DNA of 62,398 nt, taken from positions 1 through 62,398 of the forward strand of contig WHSL01000006.1 of assembly GCA_009380095.1 (NCBI GenBank), given 5' to 3'. The notes below the pieces were generated by a model, which was not told the DNA's origin, did no database searches, and saw only the letters and a program-made list of their open reading frames with translations. Position numbers and translations under genes: made by a program. Of the stretch, positions 44,631 through 52,982 are shown one piece after another (positions within the stretch are counted from its first letter, which is position 1; each line of letters opens with the position of its first letter). This DNA is from Streptosporangiales bacterium. GTDB lineage: Bacteria > Actinomycetota > Actinomycetes > Streptosporangiales > Streptosporangiaceae.

Positions 44631-45410
44631 TCAGGAAGGTGCGACGTCCCGAACCCCGGTCAGCAGCATCGCTCCGAGCTCGGGTCGGCTGACCAGGATA
44701 TCGGGCAGGTAGGGGTCGGCCTGGTTGTAGGTCAGGGGTGTCCCGTCGATCCTGGTGGCGTGCGCCCCCGCGGCCTGCACGACCGCGACGGGAGCGGCGG
44801 AGTCCCACTCGTACTGGCCGCCGGCGTGCAGGTAGGCGTCGACCGTGCCCTGCAGCACCGCGGCGATCTTGGCGCCGGCCGAGCCCATCGGGACGAGCTC
44901 GGCCCCCACGCCCTCCTCGTCGAGCCGGCGGGCGAGATCCTCCACCAGCGCGGGCGCGCGGGTACGGCTGGCGGCGATGCGGACCGGCCCGCCGTCACGC
45001 GCCGGCAGGGCGGGCGGGTCGTACGTGCCGAGCGTGCGGCCCTGCGCCGGCAGCGCCACCGCGCCCGCGGTGAGCCGCCCGGCCTCCCAGAGCGCGACGT
45101 GCACGGCCCAGTCCGTACGGCCCTCCTCGGCGAACTCGCGCGTGCCGTCCAGCGGGTCGACGATCCACACCCGGGTGGCGGCGAGCCGGGCCGGATCGTC
45201 CTTGCCCTCCTCGGACAGCACGGCGTCACCCGGCCGGGTGCGTGCGAGCGCGGCCATCAGGTACTCGTGCGACTCCCGGTCGCCGGTGTCGCGGAGCACC
45301 CTGGGGTCGGCGAAGCCCGCCTTGTCGCGCAGCCGCAACAGCAGCTCGCCCGCATCCGTGGCCAGATCGCGGGCGAGCTCGTGATCGTCTCGCACGTTGG
45401 AGTTCGTCAT
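44631..45410 (-). CDS. cysQ: 3'(2'),5'-bisphosphate nucleotidase CysQ
   Basis: A 259-residue inositol-monophosphatase-fold enzyme that destroys PAP, the inhibitory by-product of sulfotransferases. DAVLSEEGKDDPARL, VWIVDPLDGTREFAEEGRTD (DPLDGT metal site) and HAGGQYEWDSAAPVAVVQAA (WDxA) are all present. Having this gene first in the cysDN-sulfotransferase operon supports use of PAPS for sulfation rather than only for cysteine synthesis. Confidence 0.92.
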   Translation of the reverse strand: MTNSNVRDDHELARDLATDAGELLLRLRDKAGFADPRVLRDTGDRESHEYLMAALARTRPGDAVLSEEGKDDPARLAATRVWIVDPLDGTREFAEEGRTDWAVHVALWEAGRLTAGAVALPAQGRTLGTYDPPALPARDGGPVRIAASRTRAPALVEDLARRLDEEGVGAELVPMGSAGAKIAAVLQGTVDAYLHAGGQYEWDSAAPVAVVQAAGAHATRIDGTPLTYNQADPYLPDILVSRPELGAMLLTGVRDVAPS

Positions 45411-45462
45411 TGCGCAATTGTCCCCGAAGTGATCATGCCTCCCGGAACGGGAGGAGGAGGGT

Positions 45463-46926
45463 TCAGTAGGCTCCGGAGCCTCGTACGACGGCGGACCAGG
45501 TCTTCCAGAGGATCTGTAGATCGAGGGCGAGCGACCAGTTCTCCACGTAACGCAGGTCGAGGCGGACCGATTCCTCCCAGGACAGGTCGGCTCGGCCGCT
45601 CACCTGCCACAGGCCGGTCATGCCCGGCTTGACCACCAGCCGGCGGCGCACGTCGTCGCCGTACGAGGCCACCTCGGCGGCCAGCGGCGGGCGCGGGCCG
45701 ACCAGCGACATGTCGCCGAACAGCACGTTGAACAGCTGGGGCAGCTCGTCCATCGAGTACCGGCGCAGGAAGGCGCCGACCCGGGTGACCCGGGGATCTT
45801 TCTTGATCTTGAAGAGCACGCCGTCGTGCTCGTTGTTCAGCTCCAGGTCGGCGCGGAGCCGCTCGGCGTCGGCGACCATGGTGCGGAACTTGAAGACCGT
45901 GAACTCCTCGCCGGCCTTGCCCACCCGGGTCTGCCGGAACAGTGCCGGCCCGTGGCTGGTGGCGCGGATGATCACCGTGAGCACCAGGAACACCGGCGAG
46001 AGCACCAGCAGCGCCAGCGCGGCGGCGACCCGGTCGAACAGGCTCTTCACCAGCTGCCTGCCGCCGACGAGCTCCGGGTGCTCCACGTGCAGCAGCGGCA
46101 GCCCCGCCACCGGGCGGATCGTGGTGCGCGGGCCGGCCACGTCCATCAGCGCGGGCGCCACGCACAGGTCCGTGCCGGTCTTCTCCAGCCGCCAGGCCAG
46201 CCGGCGCAGCGCGAGACCGTCCATCTCCGGGCAGGCCAGCACGGCCACCGTGTCCGCCGCGGAGCGGTCCACCGCGTCCACGACCTCGGAGAAGTCGCCG
46301 AGCACCGGGACCCCGTCGATGTCGGAGACCGGGCCGAAGCTCCAGGACACCGGCAGGCAGACGGCGGCGACCTGCATGCCGTGGTGCGTCTCCCGGCGGA
46401 ACTGGCTGATCAGATCCTTCACGGCGGCGCGGTGGCCGACCGCGACGACCCGGCGCATGCACCGGCCCTGCGCGCGCATCCGGTGCAGCCGCTTGCGCAG
46501 CGCGTAGCGGCCCAGCAGGCCGAGCAGGGTGACCGTGGGCAGCGCGATGACCACGTACCCACGGGCCAGGTCGGTCTTGGTCGCGTACGCCACGATGGCG
46601 ACGGTGGCGGTGAGCGAGACGCCCGCCTGGAGCACCCGGCGGAACTCGTCCGACCCGATGCCGAAGAAGCGCGGCTCGTACGCCCGGACCAGCGCCACGG
46701 TGCCGAGCCAGATGAACGGCAGGGCCGCGGTGATGATCGCGTACGGGAGGGCGAAGCCGCCGGTCGGGTTGTCGAAGCGCCAGAGCAGGGCGAGCACGCC
46801 CGCGGCCAGCGCGCAACAGAAGTCCACGAGGAGCGCCCACCGGATGTAGTGGGCCTCCCATCGGGTGGCCTGCCGCGCGACAGGCGTCTGAACCACACTG
46901 ATGTGCAGATCGTCGACGACCGCCAT
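45463..46926 (-). CDS. Polyprenyl glycosylphosphotransferase (WbaP/CpsE-type sugar transferase)
   Basis: A 487-residue initiating enzyme that moves a sugar-1-phosphate to undecaprenyl phosphate. The N-terminal half has four to five membrane helices and a CoA-binding-like domain (RVVAVGHRAAVKDLISQFRR). A further helix (RVAAALALLVLSPVFLVLTV) precedes the catalytic part: VFKFRTMVADAERL, VGAFLRRYSMDELPQLFNVL, GDMSLVGPRPPLAAEV and RLVVKPGMTGLWQVSGRAD. The start follows a long intergenic region. It supplies the first step of the polysaccharide pathway. Confidence 0.93.
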   Translation of the reverse strand: MAVVDDLHISVVQTPVARQATRWEAHYIRWALLVDFCCALAAGVLALLWRFDNPTGGFALPYAIITAALPFIWLGTVALVRAYEPRFFGIGSDEFRRVLQAGVSLTATVAIVAYATKTDLARGYVVIALPTVTLLGLLGRYALRKRLHRMRAQGRCMRRVVAVGHRAAVKDLISQFRRETHHGMQVAAVCLPVSWSFGPVSDIDGVPVLGDFSEVVDAVDRSAADTVAVLACPEMDGLALRRLAWRLEKTGTDLCVAPALMDVAGPRTTIRPVAGLPLLHVEHPELVGGRQLVKSLFDRVAAALALLVLSPVFLVLTVIIRATSHGPALFRQTRVGKAGEEFTVFKFRTMVADAERLRADLELNNEHDGVLFKIKKDPRVTRVGAFLRRYSMDELPQLFNVLFGDMSLVGPRPPLAAEVASYGDDVRRRLVVKPGMTGLWQVSGRADLSWEESVRLDLRYVENWSLALDLQILWKTWSAVVRGSGAY

Positions 46927-47326
46927 GCGACCCCCTCACCGCTTCCGGATGACCGTGCAGAGCCACCCGACCCGCAGCATCATAGAGCCCGGAACGCACT
47001 TTTGTCGGCAGTTATACCGAGGTGCAATTCTCGGACGCTTGAAGGGGATTGTCGGGTAATGCCGATCACTCGGTACGAGAGTACGGGACACGCGGCGCAG
47101 CAGGGGGTAGCGACACAGGTCAACGCGGCGATGGGCCCGCCTGCCGCGAGAAATGTCGGATTCCTTACAACGCTTTGTGTCCACCGCATGTAAACCGAAC
47201 GGACCGCTCGCGCGTCATACACTCCGCACACAATTGCGGGGAAGGATTTCCTGGCCGCCGGGCCTGGGCGTGCGCGCGAAAACCCTTCCCACTAAATGTC
47301 GCACGGGGCGGTGTCCGGCGGGCCGG
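46927..47326. other. Intergenic region between the sugar transferase and pth
   Basis: About 400 bases, with lower GC than the surroundings and no convincing gene. It should contain the promoter of the sugar transferase gene. Short AT-rich patches occur near 46990-47060 and 47150-47230. No clear RNA element was recognised. Confidence 0.5.
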
Positions 47327-47905
47327 TCAGCCCGCGTGGTAACGGTTCTGGGCCGGCTCCAGGCCCTCGGTGAGCACCGCCTCGGCGGCGTCGGCCGCGC
47401 GGTCCACGAGGAACGGGAGTTCCTTGCGCTCGGCGGCGGAGAAGTCCTTGAGCACGTACGCGGCCGGATCCATGCGGCCGGGCGGGCGGCCGATGCCGAA
47501 CCGCACCCGCAGGTAGTCGGGACCGCCGAGGGAGCGGCTCAGCGAGCGCAGCCCGTTGTGCCCGCCCGGGCCGCCGCCGAGCTTCAGCCGCAGCGTGCCG
47601 TACGGCAGGTCGAGCTCGTCGTGCACCACGACCACCCGGTCCAGCGGGATCTTGTAGAAGTCCCGCACCGCCACGGTGGGGCCGCCGGAGAGGTTCATGT
47701 AGGTCATCGGCTTCACCAGCACGACGGGGCGCCCGGCCATCCGCCCCTCCGCGGTCTCGGCGCGGGACCGGTGCCGCTTGAAGCGCGCGCCGATGCGCTC
47801 GGCGAGCAGGTCGGCCACCATGAAGCCTGCGTTGTGCCGGTTGCCGGCGTACTCCGGGCCGGGGTTGCCCAGCCCGACGACCATCCAGCGCTCCTCGGTA
47901 CTCAC
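47327..47905 (-). CDS. pth: Peptidyl-tRNA hydrolase
   Basis: A 192-residue enzyme that recycles tRNA from stalled peptidyl-tRNA. [20 protein letters not shown] carries the catalytic histidine. [35 protein letters not shown] (catalytic Asp) and GHNGLRSL complete the signature. I chose the GTG at 47905; the frame extends to 47986 without conservation. It follows rplY as in most actinobacteria. Confidence 0.95.
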   Translation of the reverse strand: MSTEERWMVVGLGNPGPEYAGNRHNAGFMVADLLAERIGARFKRHRSRAETAEGRMAGRPVVLVKPMTYMNLSGGPTVAVRDFYKIPLDRVVVVHDELDLPYGTLRLKLGGGPGGHNGLRSLSRSLGGPDYLRVRFGIGRPPGRMDPAAYVLKDFSAAERKELPFLVDRAADAAEAVLTEGLEPAQNRYHAG

Positions 47906-48010
47906 CGCTTCCCGTCCCCCTGTCCGGCGGCTTCCCGTCAGGCGGCCGCGTAGCAGACGAAGGACGCCGCCATCCGTGTCCGGCATGGCGACGTCCTCAC
48001 CGGCCCGGCC

Positions 48011-48043
48011 GCGCGGGGTGCGCCGCTGGTGCGCACCCCGCGC
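48011..48043 (-). terminator. Terminator hairpin after rplY
   Basis: GCGCGGGGTGCGC (48011-48023) pairs perfectly with GCGCACCCCGCGC (48031-48043) around a 7-base loop, 27 bases past the rplY stop. Very stable, no U-run. Confidence 0.75.
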
Positions 48044-48070
48044 CGGCGGGGCCTTCTGGTTCGGTGGCGA

Positions 48071-48754
48071 CTACTCCTGCTCGCCGGAGGCGGCCTCGCC
48101 GCCCTCGGCGGCCTCGGCGGCCTCACCCTCGGCCTCGGCGGCCTCCGCCGGGGCCTCGGCGGCCTCGGCCTCACCGGTCGCCTCGGCCAGCTCCGCCTCG
48201 AGCTGCTCGGCGGTGCGCTCCGGCACTACGTGCAGGACCAGGGCCTCGGGGTCGGTGGACAGCTCGGTGCCGCTGGGCAGGGTCAGCTCGGCTGCGGAGA
48301 TCTGCGCGCCCACCTCGAGGCCCTCGATGCTGATCTCGATCTGCTGCGGGATGTGCGTGGCCTCGGCCTCGATGGCGACCTGGACGAGCTGCTGGTCGAG
48401 CATGCCACCGGGGGCGATCTCACCGCTCAGCTCGATCGGGATCTCCACCACGACCTTCTCGCCGCTCTTCACCAGCAGCAGGTCGATGTGCTCGAGGAAG
48501 CCCTTGATCGGGTCGCGCTGCACCCCCTTGGGGAGGGCGAGCTCGGACCCGCCGCCGGAGAGGCCCTCGACGCGCAGCAGCACGTTCGGGGTCTTCAGGG
48601 CCAGCATCAGGTCGTGGCCCGGCAGGCTGATGTGCTGGGGATCGGTGCCGTGACCGTAGAGGACGGCAGGCACCTTGCCGGCCCGGCGGGTGCGACGGGC
48701 GGCACCCTTACCGAACTCGGTGCGCGGCTCGGCGGCGATGCGTACCTCGGACAC
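48071..48754 (-). CDS. rplY: 50S ribosomal protein L25/general stress protein Ctc
   Basis: A 227-residue CTC-form L25. RIAAEPRTEFGKGAARRTRR and VPAVLYGHGTDPQHISLPGH form the 5S-rRNA-binding domain. The C-terminal Ctc/TL5 domain follows (VEIPIELSGEIAPGGMLDQQ). The last 45 residues are an acidic Ala/Glu-rich tail. The GTG start at 48754 has GAGGAG about 8 bases upstream. It has its own strong terminator. Confidence 0.95.
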   Translation of the reverse strand: MSEVRIAAEPRTEFGKGAARRTRRAGKVPAVLYGHGTDPQHISLPGHDLMLALKTPNVLLRVEGLSGGGSELALPKGVQRDPIKGFLEHIDLLLVKSGEKVVVEIPIELSGEIAPGGMLDQQLVQVAIEAEATHIPQQIEISIEGLEVGAQISAAELTLPSGTELSTDPEALVLHVVPERTAEQLEAELAEATGEAEAAEAPAEAAEAEGEAAEAAEGGEAASGEQE

Positions 48755-48937
48755 GGCGATACTCCTCGTGCGGCGCGTTGGTGCGGATTTGCTGTGGCGC
48801 GTTGGGCCGTGCGCGGCCACCCTGAGCTCCGCTGGAGAGGGCGCGACAAGCGCACGTAGCCATCGCAGTTTAGCCGAGGTTTACCGTGGATGCTCACTCG
48901 GCGTCCGGGCGGACGGGTAAGGGGCGGAAACCCCGAA

Positions 48938-48965
48938 GCCGCGGCGGGTGCTCCCCCGCCGCGGC
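48938..48965 (-). terminator. Terminator hairpin after prs
   Basis: GCCGCGGCGGG (48938-48948) pairs perfectly with CCCGCCGCGGC (48955-48965) around a 6-base loop, 25 bases past the prs stop. Confidence 0.75.
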
Positions 48966-48990
48966 GTCCGGACTTCCGGCCCGGGATGCC

Positions 48991-49968
48991 TCAGGCGTCG
49001 CCGTCGAACAGGCTGGTCACCGAGCCGTCGCTGAACACCTCGTTGATCGCGCGGGCGAGCAGCGGCGCGATGGACAGCACGGTCAGCTTGTCGAACCGGT
49101 GGTCCTCCCGCACCGGCAGCGTGTTGGTGATGACCACCTCGGAGATCCGGGAGTTCTTCAGCCGGTCCACCGCGGGGCCGGAGAGCAGCCCGTGCGTGGC
49201 GGTGGCCACGACCTTCGCCGCGCCCTGCTCGAACAGCGCGTCCGCCGCCTTCACGATCGTGCCGCCGGTGTCGATCATGTCGTCCACGATCACGCAGGTA
49301 CGGCCCTCGACCTCGCCGACGACCTCGAACACCTTGACCTGGTTGGCGACGTCGGGGTCGCGCCGCTTGTGGATGATCGCCAGCGGCGAGCCCAGCCGGT
49401 CGGTCCAGCGCTCCGCCACCCGGACCCGGCCCGCGTCCGGCGCGACTACCGTGACCTGGGAGGTGTCCAGCTTGGACTGCACGTAGTCGGCGAGGATGGG
49501 CAGCGCGAAGAGGTGGTCCACGGGGCCGTCGAAGAACCCCTGGATCTGCGAGGTGTGCAGGTCGACGACCATCAGCCGGTCCGCGCCCGCCGTACGGAAC
49601 AGGTCCGCCATGAGCCGCGCGGAGATCGGCTCCCGGCCGCGCGACTTCTTGTCCTGGCGGGCGTACCCGAAGACCGGCGCGACCACGGTGATGCGCTTGG
49701 CGGAGGCCCGCTTCAGCGCGTCGACCATGATCAGCTGTTCCATGATCCATTGGTTGATGGGCGCGGTGTGACTCTGCAGGACGAAGGCGTCACAGCCGCG
49801 TACGGACTCCAGATAGCGGACGAAGATCTCACCGTTGGCGAAGTCGTGCAGTTTCGACGGCGTGGGCTCGATCCCCAGGCACTCGGCGACCTCGTCGGCA
49901 AGTTCGGGGTAGCCCCGGCCGGAGAAGAGCATCAGCTTCTTCTCCCCCGTCGCCTTGATCCCGGTCAC
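48991..49968 (-). CDS. prs: Ribose-phosphate pyrophosphokinase
   Basis: A 325-residue PRPP synthetase. LMLFSGRGYPELADEVAECL, FANGEIFVRYLESVRG and VFGYARQDKKSRGREPISAR (ATP loop) are conserved. VVDLHTSQIQGFFDGPVDHL carries the PRPP signature region, and CVIVDDMIDTGGTIVKAADA is the ribose-5-phosphate loop. The GTG start at 49968 is 10 bases after glmU. PRPP feeds nucleotide, His, Trp and decaprenyl-arabinose pathways. Confidence 0.96.
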   Translation of the reverse strand: MTGIKATGEKKLMLFSGRGYPELADEVAECLGIEPTPSKLHDFANGEIFVRYLESVRGCDAFVLQSHTAPINQWIMEQLIMVDALKRASAKRITVVAPVFGYARQDKKSRGREPISARLMADLFRTAGADRLMVVDLHTSQIQGFFDGPVDHLFALPILADYVQSKLDTSQVTVVAPDAGRVRVAERWTDRLGSPLAIIHKRRDPDVANQVKVFEVVGEVEGRTCVIVDDMIDTGGTIVKAADALFEQGAAKVVATATHGLLSGPAVDRLKNSRISEVVITNTLPVREDHRFDKLTVLSIAPLLARAINEVFSDGSVTSLFDGDA

Positions 49969-49978
49969 AGCGGTTCCC

Positions 49979-51436
49979 CTAGTCTTTTCGGTGTTCGGAT
50001 CTCTCGGCGTCCTCGCCGCGCGCCCGCTTGGCCGCGTCGGCCGAGGCGGTCCCGGAGCGCCGTCGCTCGACCCACCCCTCGATGTTGCGCTGTTGCCCAC
50101 GGGCGACGCCGAGCGCCCCGGGCGGCACGTCCTTGGTGATCACCGAACCGGCGGCGGTGTACGCCCCGTCGCCGATGGTCAGCGGGCCGACGAGCATGGT
50201 GTCGCTGCCGACCCGTACGTGGTCTCCGACCTTCGTCTTGTGCTTCGCGACCCCGTCGTAATTGACGAAGACCGTGGAGGCACCGATGTTGCTCCCGCTG
50301 CCGATCTCGGCGTCGCCGACATAGGTGAGATGCGGGATCTTGGTCCCCTCGCCGACGACCGCGTTCTTCATCTCCACGTACGTCCCCGCCTTGGCCCGGG
50401 CCCCGAGCCGGGTGCCCGGCCGCAGGTAGGCGTACGGTCCCACGCTCGCGCCGGGACCGATCTCGGCCCCGTCCGCGACCGCGTTGACCAGGGTGGCCTC
50501 CGCGCCGACGGTCGTGTCGGTGAGCACCACGCCGGGGCCGACGTGCGCGCCCTCGCCGATGTGGGTGGCGCCGCGGAGCTGGGTGTTCGGCTCGATGACC
50601 GCGTCCCGCTCGAACGTGACGGTGACATCGATCCAGGCGGTGCGCGGGTCCACGAACGTGACGCCCGCCCGCATCCAGCCGTTGAGCAGCCGCTCGTTGA
50701 GCATCCGCCGCGCCTCGGCGAGTTGCACCCGGTCGTTGACGCCCTGCAGCTCCACCCAGTCCTCGGCGATGGCCGCGCCGACCTTGTGGCCGTCGCCGCG
50801 GAGGATCGCGATCGCGTCGGTGAGGTACTCCTCGCCCTTGGTGTTGTCGCTGCCGATGCGCTTCACGACGTCGCCGAGGAGTCCGCCGTCGAAGGCGTAC
50901 ATGCCGGTGTTGATCTCGTGGATCCCTTGCTGCGCCGGCGTGGTCTCCTTCTCCTCGACGATCTCGGCGAAGTCGCCGGACTCGTCGCGGACGATGCGCC
51001 CGTAGCCGTGCGGATCGGGCACCTGGACGCTGAGCACGGTGACCGCGTTGCCGCCCGCCTCGTGCGCCGCGAGGAGCTCGGCGAAGATCTCGCCGCGGAG
51101 CAGCGGGTGGTCGCCGTTGGTCACCAGGACGGTGCCGCGCGGGATGCCGGCGGTCTCGGCCACCTGCCGTACGGCGTTGCCGGTGCCTCTCTGATCGGCC
51201 TGCACCACCGTCTCCGCGCCGGGGGCGATCTCGGCGAGGTGGGCGCGGACCTGATCACGGCCGTACCCCACGACGACGATCGTGCGCTCCGGTTCGAGGT
51301 GGCCGGTGGCGGCGAGCACATGCCCGAGCATGCTGCGGCCGCAGAGGTCATGAAGGATCTTGGGTTGCCGAGACTTCATACGGGTGCCCTCGCCCGCTGC
51401 GAGGACGATGACGGCAGCCGGGCGGCTCACGCTCAC
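49979..51436 (-). CDS. glmU: Bifunctional GlmU (GlcNAc-1-P uridylyltransferase/acetyltransferase)
   Basis: A 485-residue enzyme making UDP-GlcNAc for peptidoglycan and, potentially, the polysaccharide locus. The N-terminal pyrophosphorylase domain shows VIVLAAGEGTRMKSRQPKIL, VTNGDHPLL and EINTGMYAFDG. The C-terminal left-handed beta-helix acetyltransferase shows VGPYAYLRPGTRLGARAKAG, YVEMKNAVVGEG and GASTVFVNYDGVAKHKTKVG. The GTG at 51436 has GAGGAG upstream; a second GTG at 51430 is possible. The frame remains open far upstream but outside homology. Confidence 0.95.
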   Translation of the reverse strand: MSVSRPAAVIVLAAGEGTRMKSRQPKILHDLCGRSMLGHVLAATGHLEPERTIVVVGYGRDQVRAHLAEIAPGAETVVQADQRGTGNAVRQVAETAGIPRGTVLVTNGDHPLLRGEIFAELLAAHEAGGNAVTVLSVQVPDPHGYGRIVRDESGDFAEIVEEKETTPAQQGIHEINTGMYAFDGGLLGDVVKRIGSDNTKGEEYLTDAIAILRGDGHKVGAAIAEDWVELQGVNDRVQLAEARRMLNERLLNGWMRAGVTFVDPRTAWIDVTVTFERDAVIEPNTQLRGATHIGEGAHVGPGVVLTDTTVGAEATLVNAVADGAEIGPGASVGPYAYLRPGTRLGARAKAGTYVEMKNAVVGEGTKIPHLTYVGDAEIGSGSNIGASTVFVNYDGVAKHKTKVGDHVRVGSDTMLVGPLTIGDGAYTAAGSVITKDVPPGALGVARGQQRNIEGWVERRRSGTASADAAKRARGEDAERSEHRKD

Positions 51437-51615
51437 TGGCGGAGGCTCCTCGGAGTCGCTGGTGGATGGCGAACGCGGGCGAAGCGACCGGCACCGCGTG
51501 CTGACCCGGACACCCGCCCGACACCGGCAGGATACCGCCGAGCCGCCGCCACCCAAGTACCCGGCCAAGTCCGGTCCCCAGCTCAGTGGTGGGGGCCGGG
51601 CAGGCCGTACATCTG

Positions 51616-51687
51616 CTCCCGGGCGAGGATTCGAACCTCGAACAAGTGGACCAAAACCACCCATCTTGCCAATTAGACGACCCGGGA
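51616..51687 (-). tRNA. tRNA-Gln (anticodon UUG)
   Basis: The minus strand forms a complete cloverleaf. The acceptor is TCCCGGG/CCCGGGA with G discriminator, the anticodon stem-loop is GGTGG-TTTTGGT-CC..., and the T-arm is CGAGG-TTCGAAT-CCTCG. The loop places TTG at 34-36 after U33. CCA is not encoded. It lies upstream of glmU. Confidence 0.92.
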
Positions 51688-51900
51688 TCGGATCAGCCGC
51701 AGCGCTTCGCGTCGTTACAGCCTCCACGCCGAGGATACCGAGCGCGCGGGCTGGGTAGGCGCAGGACCGTCGGGGCGCTGTGGGATGCGTCATAGCGGAC
51801 CCTATGGTCGAAAGAGGTGCTCGTACGCCGTCGCAACGGCAATCCCGCAGAAACCCCACAGAGTATGGCCATCCACAACGAAGTGCCGCCGGGGTCACTG

Positions 51901-51919
51901 TTAGGTAAGCCTTACCCGA
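51901..51919. promoter_or_regulatory. Iron-box-like site (DtxR/IdeR family) upstream of desaturase
   Basis: TTAGGTAAGCCTTACCCGA matches 15 of 19 positions of the DtxR/IdeR-type consensus TTAGGTTAGCCTAACCTAA, with an intact GGTAAG-C-CTTACC dyad. It lies about 85 bases before the desaturase start. No other gene is near it. Confidence 0.5.
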
Positions 51920-51941
51920 CCCCCCGTGCGGACACTTGCCA

Positions 51942-51973
51942 AACCTACGGCTCCGTAGGTTACGTTGGCGTAA
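51942..51973. promoter_or_regulatory. Overlapping palindromes in the desaturase promoter
   Basis: AACCTACGG-CT-CCGTAGGTT (51942-51961) is a perfect inverted repeat. TTACG-TTGG-CGTAA (51960-51973) overlaps its end. Both sit 30-60 bases before the desaturase ATG. The TetR gene just downstream of the desaturase is the natural candidate to bind. Confidence 0.65.
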
Positions 51974-52003
51974 GAAAGCAGTCGAGAGAACACAGGTGAG
52001 CCC

Positions 52004-52966
52004 ATGACCCCACCACCCACCGCCCTGGCCGAGTCCGAGGTACCGAAGACACGCACCACGAGGCCGGACCTCGATCCCGATCCCACGGGCAACGGCGAAC
52101 GGGCGCTGGTCCTGACGTTCGTGATCGTGCCTCTGCTCGCGCTTGCGGCCGCCGTACCGGTGGCGTGGGCGCAGGGAGGAATCGGCCTGTCCGACATCGT
52201 GATCGGGGCGGTCTTCTACGTCGTCTCCGGGCTCGGCGTCACCGTCGGGTTCCACCGCTACTTCACCCACGGCGCGTTCAAGGCCAAGCGCGGCCTGCGC
52301 ATCGCGCTGGCGATCGCCGGATCGCTGTCCATCGAGGGCTCCGTCGCCAAGTGGGTCGCCGACCACCGGCGCCACCACAAGTACTCCGACCAGGAGGGCG
52401 ACCCGCACTCCCCATGGCGGTTCGGCAAGGGCCTCAAGCCGCTGCTCAAGGGCCTGGCCTGGGCGCACATCGGATGGATGCTCACGGATGAGAAGACCAA
52501 CGTCCAGCGGTTCGCCCCGGACCTGGTCGCCGACAAGGACATCCGTCGCGTCGACAAGGCCTTCCCGGTCCTCGTCGCGATCACGCTGCTGCTGCCCGCC
52601 GTGATCGGCGGCCTGTGGACGATGTCGCTCGGCGGCGCGATCTCCGCCTTCTTCTGGGCCAGTCTCGTACGGGTCTGCCTGCTGCACCACGTGACCTGGT
52701 CGATCAACTCGATCTGCCACGTGTTCGGCGAGGAGGAGTTCGAGGCCCGGGACATGTCCCGCAACGTGTGGTGGCTGGCCATCCCGTCGTTCGGCGAGTC
52801 CTGGCACAACCTGCACCACGCGGACCCGACCTGCGCCCGGCACGGCGTGTTGAAGGGGCAGATCGACTCCAGCGCCCGCACCATCTGGGTGCTCGAGAAG
52901 TTCGGCTGGGCGTACGACGTTCGCTGGCCGAAGGCGGAGCGTCTGGCCGCCAAGCGCATTGCCTGA
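52004..52966 (+). CDS. Acyl-CoA/fatty acid delta-9-type desaturase
   Basis: A 320-residue membrane di-iron desaturase. The three histidine boxes are VGFHRYFTHGAF, ADHRRHHKYSDQ and SWHNLHHADP, and hydrophobic helices flank them (LVLTFVIVPLLALAAAVPVA, LLHHVTWSINSICHVFG). It would introduce a double bond in acyl chains of membrane lipids. It starts at the ATG at 52004 (AGGTGA upstream) and is followed 16 bases later by a TetR gene. Its upstream region carries several palindromes, so it appears tightly regulated. Confidence 0.92.
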   Translation: MTPPPTALAESEVPKTRTTRPDLDPDPTGNGERALVLTFVIVPLLALAAAVPVAWAQGGIGLSDIVIGAVFYVVSGLGVTVGFHRYFTHGAFKAKRGLRIALAIAGSLSIEGSVAKWVADHRRHHKYSDQEGDPHSPWRFGKGLKPLLKGLAWAHIGWMLTDEKTNVQRFAPDLVADKDIRRVDKAFPVLVAITLLLPAVIGGLWTMSLGGAISAFFWASLVRVCLLHHVTWSINSICHVFGEEEFEARDMSRNVWWLAIPSFGESWHNLHHADPTCARHGVLKGQIDSSARTIWVLEKFGWAYDVRWPKAERLAAKRIA

Positions 52967-52982
52967 TCGCCATGATGAGGAT

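Noticed and set aside
51437-52843. Very long N-terminal extension of GlmU through tRNA-Gln and the desaturase antisense
   Set aside because: It passes across a tRNA gene and an opposing gene; GlmU homology begins at the GTG at 51436.
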